The notes under the pieces are model-generated. The model had not been told where the DNA came from. It saw nothing but the letters and a program-made list of their open reading frames with translations, and did no database searches. A stretch of 42,496 nucleotides of DNA from Betaproteobacteria bacterium (GTDB lineage: Bacteria; Pseudomonadota; Gammaproteobacteria; Burkholderiales; SG8-39), in NCBI GenBank assembly GCA_947479645.1, contig CANKAJ010000027.1:1-42496 (forward strand). Reading direction: 5' to 3'. The translations under genes were made by a program, and so were the position numbers. This document shows positions 1 through 7,505 of the stretch, in pieces; within the stretch, counting starts at the first letter, position 1, and every line of letters starts with the position of its first letter.

Positions 1-1443
1 CAGGCTGTTTGCCGAGCGCATGTCAAATCCGATCCCGTTGTCCTTGACGTGGTAGATGGTGGCACCGCCGGATTGTGGAATGGTGTGCCCGATCTCGATA
101 ACGGCAATTGGCGTGCCGTGCGTGAACTTGACGGCATTGTCGATCAGATTATGCAGGACCAGACGGAGCAGTTCCGGGTCGGCATGGGTCTGGCCCAGTT
201 TGTCCACGATCACCTTGATTTCGCGATCGCTCGCGGTGGGCAGTAATTCATCGGCGACTTCGCGCGCCACCTTGCCCAGTTGCACGAGTTCGGGTTTGAG
301 CGGGTGGCAACCAATTCCGGAAAACGCCAGCAGCGCATCGAGCAGGCGCTCCGTCAACCGGGTATTGGAGCGCATGTCGGCGAGCAGGCGAATTCCCTCC
401 GCAGGCACTTGTTTGCCGTGATCGGTCTCCAGCGTCCGGATCAGCTTGTCCATGGCCAGCAGGGGTGGACGCAGGTCCTGCGACAATGCCTCGGAGACTG
501 CCGTCAGTTCATTGTTGGCCGTCTTGAGTTCGGCTGTTTTTTCCATGATGCGTCGGCGTTCGCGGCGCTCCCGGTCGTAGATTTCAACCAGCCCGGCGTA
601 CAGCATGCTGCTTTCGACCAGCAGCATCACGAGCAGGAAACTCGATGCCAGCAGGCCGAACATCCGGCCGACGTAAAAGCCCAGATCGAAGCGGCCGGTA
701 TTGAGGCCAACCGACAGCGCGAGCTCGAACAGCAACGCACACATGACGACCATCAGCCAGATGTCAATCGCGGAATGGGGGCGTCGCTGCCACAGTGTGG
801 CTAGTGCCAACAGGCTGGCCAGCGCGATGCTGCCAGCCAGCATGGTCATTGCCGGCGTGTGCAGGTGTCCGGTCATGATGGCCGGCAGCGCGAGCTGATT
901 GGTCGTGGCGATCCAGGTCAGGGCGCATGTCAATGCCAGTACCAATGACATGCCGGCGAACCCGATGGCGCCGGGACGGATATTCGGAGAGCTCGATCCG
1001 GGCTGCTGGTCACGGCCCTTCAGCAGCACATAGGCGATGATGAACAACGGAAATACGCCGTGCCAAAGCAGATAAATCGCGGGTGCTGTTTGCGCGCTGG
1101 CACCGAGCAGACCGGTTGCCGAGAACAGTCCGGGGAAAGCCAGTGCATGCGCCGCTGCCATGAAGGCGGAGAACTGGTAGGCGCAGGCGAGCACCAGCAG
1201 TTCGCGGGAGCGCAGAAAGGCAAATTGGCCCAGCAGCAGCGCAGCGGTAATCAGACTGGTCGCGATCAACCCTGATTCATAGATCGGGATGAAGGCAGGA
1301 ACCGCCGCCAGCGTGATCCTGGCGAACGGAGCGACACACAGAAAAACCACGAGGCATACCAGCACTACCGACAAGGCGAATCGACGCTGGCCGAGGCTCG
1401 CCTGCCGGGTTGGCAGGACAGCCCGGGTGTCGCTAATGTCCAT
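1..1443 (-). CDS. MASE4-type membrane sensor histidine kinase lacking the H-box His (C-terminus cut by window)
   Basis: Translation from the ATG at 1443 stays open to base 1 (481 codons), so the C-terminus lies outside the window. The N-terminal ~260 residues are strongly hydrophobic, with several membrane segments. The PFARITLAAVPAFIP stretch followed by SLITAALLLGQF resembles the MASE4 membrane sensor domain. A charged linker (DRERRERRRIMEKTAELK) leads into a HisKA-like helix, then an ATPase domain with an N-box (NLIDNAVKF) and a G1 box (DNGIGF). The H-box reads LSQDLRPPL: Gln322 sits where the phosphorylated His of a normal SHDLRAPL motif would be. Kinases of this class sense signals at the inner membrane and autophosphorylate on that His. 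This one is predicted to bind ATP but not to use that acceptor. It is divergent from the dehydrogenase at 1648. Confidence 0.85.
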   Translation of the reverse strand, partial: MDISDTRAVLPTRQASLGQRRFALSVVLVCLVVFLCVAPFARITLAAVPAFIPIYESGLIATSLITAALLLGQFAFLRSRELLVLACAYQFSAFMAAAHALAFPGLFSATGLLGASAQTAPAIYLLWHGVFPLFIIAYVLLKGRDQQPGSSSPNIRPGAIGFAGMSLVLALTCALTWIATTNQLALPAIMTGHLHTPAMTMLAGSIALASLLALATLWQRRPHSAIDIWLMVVMCALLFELALSVGLNTGRFDLGFYVGRMFGLLASSFLLVMLLVESSMLYAGLVEIYDRERRERRRIMEKTAELKTANNELTAVSEALSQDLRPPLLAMDKLIRTLETDHGKQVPAEGIRLLADMRSNTRLTERLLDALLAFSGIGCHPLKPELVQLGKVAREVADELLPTASDREIKVIVDKLGQTHADPELLRLVLHNLIDNAVKFTHGTPIAVIEIGHTIPQSGGATIYHVKDNGIGFDMRSANSL

Positions 1444-1647
1444 TGCCTGTTGTCGAGATGCGTGTCACGTTGCTTCGCTCCGCGGGTCTGTTGGATGATC
1501 TTGGAGAAAAAGGTTACCACAAACGATAGGCCTGACCATGCAGGCATGGCGCCAATGTGGGTAGTCGCGATGGTCAGGAGATGGTCATGCTTTCAAGGTC
1601 AGGCTATCGGCGCTACTATTAACATTTTCATCAATGCGGGACCCATA

Positions 1648-2487
1648 ATGAAAACCATTGCAATGTTGCATCCCGGAGAAATGGGCGCGGCCGTTGGCGC
1701 CTGCCTCGTTTCACGCGGTCATCGCGTGGTTTGGGCTTCGGCCGGGCGGAGCCCGGCAACCGTTGCGCGTGCCAAGGCCGCAGGCCTGGTGGATGCCGGC
1801 ACGGTTGCGCAGGCGCTGCAGGGTGCCGAGATCGTTTTCTCCATCTGTCCTCCGCATGCGGCGCTGGCGCAGGCAAAAGAGGTCGCGGCCTGCGCTTATC
1901 GGGGCATCTATGTGGACGCCAATGCCGTCGCACCCAAGACCGTGCATGCCGTGCAGAAAACGGTGGAAGCCGTCGGCGCGCAACTGGTGGATGGCGGCAT
2001 CATTGGCTCGGCGCCCAATGGCAAAAACAGCACCCGCATCTATCTCTCGGGCAAGGGGGGCGCTGACATCGCGGATCTGTTCAAGGGCAGCTTTCTCAAT
2101 TCGATCGCACTCGATGCGCCGATTGGCGCAGCCTCCGCGCTCAAGATGTGTTATGCCGCATGGACCAAGGGTGCGACTGCGCTGCTGGCGGATATCCGTT
2201 CGCTTGCGCAAGCCGAAGGCGTTGAAGCGGCCTTGCTGTCGGAGTGGGCCATTTCCCAGCCTGCCACCATCAAGCGTTCCGAGCAGGTGACCGCCGCCGC
2301 CCGCAAGGCGTGGCGCTGGATCGCCGAAATGGAGGAGATTGCTTCCAGTTTCGAGGCGGTCGGCCTGCCCGGTCATTTCCATCACGGTGCCTCGGAAATC
2401 TATCGGCGCCTGGATGGGTTCAAGGATATTGCCCAGCCGCCGGCAATGCAGGAAATTCTCGCGGAGTTGCTGCCCAAGAAGGGATGA
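1648..2487 (+). CDS. NAD(P)-binding 3-hydroxyacid / 6-phosphogluconate dehydrogenase-like protein (DUF1932 type)
   Basis: This is a 279-residue protein starting MKTIAMLHPGEMGAAV. That start has a beta-strand plus a glycine-containing dinucleotide loop typical of the beta-hydroxyacid dehydrogenase superfamily. The Rossmann half covers about residues 1-160, with VDANAVAPKT and DGGIIGSAPNG matching the substrate-binding region of these enzymes. The helical C-terminal half (about 165-279, containing SALKMCYAAWTKGATALLADI) resembles the DUF1932 domain. Expected chemistry is NAD(P)-dependent oxidation or reduction of a hydroxyacid in the cytoplasm; the substrate is unknown. Longer in-frame starts exist upstream, but the ATG at 1648 begins exactly at the first Rossmann strand. 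The iron-ADH-like gene follows 57 bases after the stop, suggesting an operon. Confidence 0.82.
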   Translation: MKTIAMLHPGEMGAAVGACLVSRGHRVVWASAGRSPATVARAKAAGLVDAGTVAQALQGAEIVFSICPPHAALAQAKEVAACAYRGIYVDANAVAPKTVHAVQKTVEAVGAQLVDGGIIGSAPNGKNSTRIYLSGKGGADIADLFKGSFLNSIALDAPIGAASALKMCYAAWTKGATALLADIRSLAQAEGVEAALLSEWAISQPATIKRSEQVTAAARKAWRWIAEMEEIASSFEAVGLPGHFHHGASEIYRRLDGFKDIAQPPAMQEILAELLPKKG

Positions 2488-2544
2488 ATTGGGTCCAGCT
2501 ACCATGCCGTTATTTTTACTGAAGCGCCGAACAAAGGCCTGCGC

Positions 2545-3768
2545 ATGACCCCGACTTCCTCGTATATTCACGATTTTCGCGCTGTCACCTATCCTGCCCG
2601 CATCTATAGCGGCAAGGATGTGCTTGGCAATCTGCCTGCCGAGTTGAAGCGTCACCGTGCCAGGCGCGCATTTGTCATCTGCGGCCGCAGCGTGTCGCGC
2701 AAAACCGACCTCATCTCGCGCATCCGTGCCTTGCTGGGCGACGCGTTTGCCGGTCTGTATGACGAAATGGGCAAGGACACCCCCATGTCCGATGTGCTGG
2801 CCGCACGCGATGCCGCGCGAGCAGCCAATGCCGATCTGCTGATTGCCGTGGGCGCGGGCAGTGTGGTCCAGGGCGTGCGCATCGTGGCCATCCTGCTTGC
2901 CGAGAAAGGCGAGGTCGGCGAATTGTGCACGCAGTATCCCGAGGATGGACATGCCGCCATCAGTCCGCGCTTGAACGCGCCGAAGCTGCCCATCATCAAT
3001 GTGTTGACAGCGGCGACTTCGGCGCAGAATCGCGGCGGTTCGCCGATGAAAGCCGAGGGCGTTGATCATCGCATCGAGTTCTTCGACCCGAAGACGCGGC
3101 CGGTGGCGTTGTTCTGGGATGCCGATGCGCTGCTGACTGCGCCGGCTTCCATGATGCAATCGACGGGCGCAGCCATTTTCTGGCGTGCGCTCATGAACAT
3201 GGGGTACACCAGGGCGACGCCGCTGGCAGACATGAACCGCCGGCAGGTATTTGAACTGGTGAGCAACGCATTGCCTCGCCTGCAGGATCCGACCGATGCC
3301 GCGCCGCGTATTGAACTGTGCGTCGCCACTTTTCTGTCCAACCGTGAAGTCGATGATGGCGGTGGTCGCGTGCGTCACTGGGTCGGGCGCGTGGTGTACG
3401 CGTTTGCCGCGGCACTCTTCAACAAGCACGAGGAGGTAGGGCAGGGCGAGGCCAATGCCGCCCTGACGCCAGCGGTCATGCGCCACCTTGGATCGCGTGA
3501 TCCCGAGGCCATGTGCGGCATGGCGCGCGCGCTGGGCGTCTGGCGCGACGGCGACCCGGTGGCGGATGCGCCACTGCGTGCCGCCGATGAACTGGAAAAA
3601 CGCTTTCTGGCGTTGGGAATGCCGGTGCGGCTGTCGCAGTTGAATATTCCGCGTTCCAGCGCCGACGATATCCTGGCCAATTCACTGAAGAATTTCAATT
3701 CCGACCCCAAGCGAGAATTCATACGCGAGCGCGACCTGTTGCGCCACGTGCTGGATGCGACCTGGTAG
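2545..3768 (+). CDS. Iron-containing alcohol dehydrogenase-fold protein with all metal ligands replaced
   Basis: A 407-residue protein with the layout of group III (iron-dependent) alcohol dehydrogenases. The N-terminal dinucleotide domain contains AVGAGSVVQGVR (about 101-112) in place of the usual GGGS motif. A helical C-terminal domain ends in GEANAALTPAVMRH, matching the GVANAILLPHVMR region of FucO-like enzymes. The four residues that bind iron in the family are missing when I align by eye: the Asp and His of GFDVLSHAL fall on Ala210 and Arg214 (TGAAIFWRAL), the next His falls on Ala286 or Tyr285, and the last on Gln300. It is therefore probably either a metal-independent enzyme or a non-catalytic relative. 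It lies just downstream of a hydroxyacid-dehydrogenase-like gene and upstream of a CoA-transferase. An AAAGG ribosome site precedes the ATG. Confidence 0.78.
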   Translation: MTPTSSYIHDFRAVTYPARIYSGKDVLGNLPAELKRHRARRAFVICGRSVSRKTDLISRIRALLGDAFAGLYDEMGKDTPMSDVLAARDAARAANADLLIAVGAGSVVQGVRIVAILLAEKGEVGELCTQYPEDGHAAISPRLNAPKLPIINVLTAATSAQNRGGSPMKAEGVDHRIEFFDPKTRPVALFWDADALLTAPASMMQSTGAAIFWRALMNMGYTRATPLADMNRRQVFELVSNALPRLQDPTDAAPRIELCVATFLSNREVDDGGGRVRHWVGRVVYAFAAALFNKHEEVGQGEANAALTPAVMRHLGSRDPEAMCGMARALGVWRDGDPVADAPLRAADELEKRFLALGMPVRLSQLNIPRSSADDILANSLKNFNSDPKREFIRERDLLRHVLDATW

Positions 3769-3787
3769 CAGTAGACGTTGCGCGCTT

Positions 3788-3808
3788 TTGCGGCTGGATT
3801 GGCCGCAA
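3788..3808. terminator. Hairpin downstream of the Fe-ADH-like gene
   Basis: Arms TTGCGGC and GCCGCAA with a 7-base loop lie 20 bases after the Fe-ADH stop. There is no T-run on the plus strand after it, but TTTT immediately precedes it, so it could act as a weak terminator or as an mRNA 3' end stabiliser. Confidence 0.4.
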
Positions 3809-4006
3809 GGTTTGGCAGGGCAGTGCAGACGCTCGCAGGTTGCGGGCTTCTGGGATAATGAGCAAAAAAGGGGGCGACGCAATATTCAAAACCGTGTCGA
3901 ACCGTGGCGATGCTAATTAACGAGGTGATGGCAGCGAGTATTACGATGATTGTGTCGCGCCAGTTTTCAGATTTCCAGTCAGCGAGTCAAAAAAGGAGAA
4001 TTCAGC

Positions 4007-6253
4007 ATGGCAGGTGCATCCGTTCTAGATGGCATTCGGGTTATCGATTTCGGTCAGTACATTGCAGGCCCCATGGCCGCGATGTTTCTCGCGGACCAGG
4101 GGGCCGATGTCATTCGCATCGATCCACCCGGCGGCCCGCGTTACAACACACCGGCGAACGCCACCTGGAACCGCGGCAAGCGCAGCATCGTGCTCGACCT
4201 GAAGAAGCCCGCTGATGTCGAGACGGCTCGTCAGTTGATCGCGACGGCCGATGTGGTTGTCGAAAATTTCCGTCCTGGCGTCATGGATCGTCTGGGACTG
4301 GGCGCCACGGCCATGAGCAAGGCGAACCCGGGACTGGTGTACTGCTCGCTGCCCGGATTCGGCAGTGATGATCCGCGCGCCGGCGTCAAGGCCTGGGAGG
4401 GCGTGATTGCCGCGGCAACCTGCGCATTCAGCCAACGAGCGGGCACGCCGCGGGTGCACCCGCTCGCCACGCGACCGGTCTACACGGCGATTCCCTTTGG
4501 TTCGGCATACGCCGCGTTCCTTGCCGCCGTCAGCGTGGCGATGGCGCTCAATGCACGAGCGCTGTCAGGTGCAGGTCAGCGCATCGAGATACCGCTGTTT
4601 GATGCAACCTTCACCGCCATCGGCAGTCGCGGCATGAAGGCGCACAAGGCGCCGGCGAAACCGCCGGAGTTCAGCTGGTCACGCCAGTTGCCGACCAAGG
4701 ATGGCCGCTGGTTCATGTATGTGCATGGCAACAAGCATTTCGAGGATTTCATCAAGGAAATTGGCCTGAAGGAGGCGCGCGATGCAGGCGTCAGCATAGA
4801 AGAACTCGGCAAGCGCTTCGATGAGGCCTTTCGCCAGCGCACCGCCCAGGAGTGGGAATTGTTCTGCGAACGGTTGGGCACCGAAGGGGTTACCTGTCAT
4901 ACCAGCGCTGAGTGGCTCAAGCACCCACAGGCACTGGGCTCGAAAATCATCGACGACTACACCGACCCCGAACTCGGCGCGTTTCGCGGGCCGGGGATCA
5001 CGCCGCGATTGCTCGGTACGCCCGGCAAAGTGCGTTCGCCGCGGCCACGGCTGGATGCCGATCGTGAGGCCATACTGAAGGAATTGGCGACTCGCAAACC
5101 GGCAGCAGCGACGGGTGCCAAGGTGCTCAGGTCAGCGCTGGAGGGGGTCAAAGTGCTCGACTTGTGCATCATTCTGGCTGGCCCCACCTGTGGTCGCACG
5201 CTCGCCGAGTTCGGCGCCGACGTGGTCAAGATTGACAGCCCAAGGGTCAATCCATTGCGCCTGCACAACGACATCAATCGCGCCAAGCGCAGCATCCTTC
5301 TGGACCTGAAATCACCCGAAGGACTGAAGATATTCTGGCAACTCGTGGACCAGGCTGATGTGGTGCTGCAGAACTTCCGCAAGGGCGTAGCCGATCGCCT
5401 GGGCATCGGCTATGAGGCGGTCAAGGCGCGCCGTCCGGACATCGTCTATTGCTCGCTGAACACCTTTGGTCACCTGGGCCCGTATGCGGATCGCCCGGGG
5501 CATGAACAGATCGCACAGGCTGTCTCCGGCATGCAGTTGCGTTACGGCGGCAGTGGCCTGCCCGCACTGGCGCCCTATCCGGCGAACGACTATGGCACTG
5601 GATTGCTGGGTGCCTATGCCGTTTCACTGGCTCTGCTGCACCGGAAAAATACGGGCCAGGGTCAGCACGTCGACAGCGCATTGGCCTATACCGCGACCAT
5701 GTTGCAGTCAGGCCTGCTGCAGGACTATGCGGGCAAGAAATGGGATGAGCCGGCCGGTCAGGATGTGCTGGGCAGCGGTCCCTTGAATCGCGCCTATCAG
5801 GCAAGCGACGCTTGGGTGTTTCTGGCGGCGCAGGACGGGGAGTTGGCTCGTTGTCCCGAGTTGGCCGACCTTGCCGGAAAGAGCGGTGCCGCGCTGGAGC
5901 AGGCGCTGGAGGAACTCGTGCGCACCCGTGGCGCGGATGCCTGGGTTGCCGCGTTGACCAAGGCCGGCATCGGCGCGCATCGCATCATTCTCGATTCCAA
6001 TGTGTTGATGCAGGATCCCGTTGTTTGCGCGCGCGGATTGAGCATTACGCGTGAGCATGACGAGATCGGCCCGGTGACGACCACCGGACCGGGACCGCGG
6101 CTGTCGGGAACACCATTGGTCGCGGGCAAGCCTGCATCCAAGCCGGGTACGGATGCGCCCAGCGTGCTGGCCGAGATCGGGCTGGGCGGTGAAGTCGAGC
6201 GACTGCTTCGTGAAGGGGTCATCGTCATGGACGGAATCGAGGCGCTTGATTGA
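4007..6253 (+). CDS. Double-domain family III (CaiB/BaiF-type) CoA-transferase
   Basis: This 748-residue protein is two family III CoA-transferase modules in tandem. Module 1 (about residues 5-365) begins LDGIRVIDFGQYIAGPMAA, and module 2 (about 375-735) begins LEGVKVLDLCIILAGPTCG. Each then shows the conserved FGADV/QGADV-I-ID strand, the KRSI-LDLK segment and the VVVENFRPGV or VVLQNFRKGV motif. Family members move CoA between carboxylic acids, or racemise acyl-CoAs, through a catalytic Asp in a GYD-type motif. Here the equivalent sites look like AWE (module 1) and GHE (module 2), so Glu may replace Asp. The ATG at 4007 is chosen because AAAAGGAG lies 8 bases upstream; a longer in-frame start at 3950 adds 19 residues with no family similarity. 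It is probably a catabolic CoA-activation enzyme. Confidence 0.85.
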   Translation: MAGASVLDGIRVIDFGQYIAGPMAAMFLADQGADVIRIDPPGGPRYNTPANATWNRGKRSIVLDLKKPADVETARQLIATADVVVENFRPGVMDRLGLGATAMSKANPGLVYCSLPGFGSDDPRAGVKAWEGVIAAATCAFSQRAGTPRVHPLATRPVYTAIPFGSAYAAFLAAVSVAMALNARALSGAGQRIEIPLFDATFTAIGSRGMKAHKAPAKPPEFSWSRQLPTKDGRWFMYVHGNKHFEDFIKEIGLKEARDAGVSIEELGKRFDEAFRQRTAQEWELFCERLGTEGVTCHTSAEWLKHPQALGSKIIDDYTDPELGAFRGPGITPRLLGTPGKVRSPRPRLDADREAILKELATRKPAAATGAKVLRSALEGVKVLDLCIILAGPTCGRTLAEFGADVVKIDSPRVNPLRLHNDINRAKRSILLDLKSPEGLKIFWQLVDQADVVLQNFRKGVADRLGIGYEAVKARRPDIVYCSLNTFGHLGPYADRPGHEQIAQAVSGMQLRYGGSGLPALAPYPANDYGTGLLGAYAVSLALLHRKNTGQGQHVDSALAYTATMLQSGLLQDYAGKKWDEPAGQDVLGSGPLNRAYQASDAWVFLAAQDGELARCPELADLAGKSGAALEQALEELVRTRGADAWVAALTKAGIGAHRIILDSNVLMQDPVVCARGLSITREHDEIGPVTTTGPGPRLSGTPLVAGKPASKPGTDAPSVLAEIGLGGEVERLLREGVIVMDGIEALD

Positions 6254-6283
6254 GCGTGCGAAGGTTCGATTGAGGGTGTTGCC

Positions 6284-7087
6284 ATGAACGTGTCAGGCCG
6301 GCTTACCATTAATCCGACCGATGTGTTCGTCCTGACCGAAAAAGGACTGAACGAACTTCAGGGCGCAAGGACCTCGCTGTCCAGGGAGGTTCTTGAAGTC
6401 CTGATTCTGGTCGATGGACACGGCACGGTGGCTGATATCGCGTGCCATGTTCGGTCGGTCAAACCCGATGCGCTGGAGAAGGTCTTTCTCGGCCTGTTTG
6501 AGTCGGGCTTGGTCCAGTACGCGGCCCACACCGATCCTGAATCACTCGATTTTTCAAACTTCTTCAGTGTCACGGCGGACCCGACGCCCGGTGCAATCGA
6601 GAGTGCCGGCAACGAAGTTGCCCTGGGCACAACCTCGTTGCAGAAGCAGGGCTATTACGTGCGGATCGCCCGCAGTGCCGCGAGCAGACGCAATCCAAAA
6701 GCAGGCGACAAGCTGACTGTCCTCATCATCGAGGATGAGCCAAATCTGGGCAAGCTGCTGAAGACCTATCTTTCCATGGAAGGGTTTGATGCCAGGCTCG
6801 CGGCGAATCGTGCCGAGATCATTATTGAATTGCGTCGTCCGCCGCGACCGGATCTGGTGCTGCTCGATGTCATGCTGCCGGATGCCGACGGCTTCGATAT
6901 TCTTGCGGCCATTCGCAAGCATCCGGTACTGTCCGAGGTGCCTACGGTCATGTTGACGGCCAAAGCCACGCGTGAAGCGGTGCTCAAGGGCCTGGCCGGC
7001 GGCGCTGATGGCTACATCACCAAGCCCTTCGAGGTCGATGCCCTCATGCTGGCGGTCAAAGCCGTGCTTGGCTTGCCTGAAGGTTGA
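6284..7087 (+). CDS. Response regulator with unusual N-terminal (winged-helix-like) domain and C-terminal receiver
   Basis: A 267-residue protein with the receiver domain at the C-terminus (about 143-267): TVLIIEDEPN acidic pocket, phospho-acceptor Asp195 in LLDVMLPDADG, and the LTAKA and YITKPF conserved positions. The first ~85 residues form a compact helical region (DVFVLTEKGLNEL, then SREVLEVLILVDGHGTV and ALEKVFLGLFESGLVQY) that reads like a winged-helix or DprA-WH-like fold. A linker follows carrying the short motif GYYVRIARSAA. A paralogue with the same order lies at 32854-33675. GAGGG at 6272 precedes the ATG. The gene starts a phosphorelay operon; the HPt gene begins just after its stop. 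Output by DNA or protein binding is inferred. Confidence 0.85.
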   Translation: MNVSGRLTINPTDVFVLTEKGLNELQGARTSLSREVLEVLILVDGHGTVADIACHVRSVKPDALEKVFLGLFESGLVQYAAHTDPESLDFSNFFSVTADPTPGAIESAGNEVALGTTSLQKQGYYVRIARSAASRRNPKAGDKLTVLIIEDEPNLGKLLKTYLSMEGFDARLAANRAEIIIELRRPPRPDLVLLDVMLPDADGFDILAAIRKHPVLSEVPTVMLTAKATREAVLKGLAGGADGYITKPFEVDALMLAVKAVLGLPEG

Positions 7088-7104
7088 TTGATGGCTGCTT
7101 ACCC

Positions 7105-7437
7105 ATGACTACGGATGCCTTCAAGCAGTATCTGGCCGAACTCAGCGCGGAGTATCGCGATGGTCTCCCGGGCAAACTGGCCGAGGTCGATGGACTGTGG
7201 CAGACATTCATCGCCGAGGGGACGAGTGCGGAATTGCTTCACGCTCTGCAGCGCAAACTGCACACCCTGGCCGGGTCAGCGAAGACATTTGGCTTTGCTG
7301 GGGTCAGCGTGGCGGCGCGGGCGGCGGAGGAATTTCTCGATCCGTTCACTACTGGGGGCACACTACCGGATTCCGTGGCGCGTGATGTCCTGGTTCAATT
7401 GCTGGATGCGCTCAGGCAAAGTGCCTCGATCCAGTAG
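7105..7437 (+). CDS. Histidine phosphotransfer (HPt) protein
   Basis: This 110-residue, mostly helical protein has the HPt signature KLHTLAGSAKTFGF. His53 is the expected phosphate carrier, followed by the small-residue GSA turn. HPt proteins shuttle phosphate between receiver domains in multi-step phosphorelays. Position between a response regulator and a sensor kinase supports that role. The frame is open back to a TTG at 7084 that overlaps the upstream stop, but ATG at 7105 gives the usual family length. No strong ribosome site is seen, so translation may be coupled to the upstream gene. The downstream kinase has no fused receiver or HPt, so this protein may collect phosphate from a receiver supplied in trans, such as that at 9265. 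Confidence 0.85.
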   Translation: MTTDAFKQYLAELSAEYRDGLPGKLAEVDGLWQTFIAEGTSAELLHALQRKLHTLAGSAKTFGFAGVSVAARAAEEFLDPFTTGGTLPDSVARDVLVQLLDALRQSASIQ

Positions 7438-7505
7438 GTCATGTGCCGTTCGCAGCTGACCGCTACCAATGAAAAATCAACACCATTAACAACAATCAAC
7501 AGCCA

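Noticed and set aside
1711-3486. Long minus-strand open frame of about 590 codons opposite the dehydrogenase and Fe-ADH-like genes
   Set aside because: Low-complexity Arg/His/Gly-rich translation with no family motifs; it mirrors codon bias of the plus-strand genes, which have clear domains.
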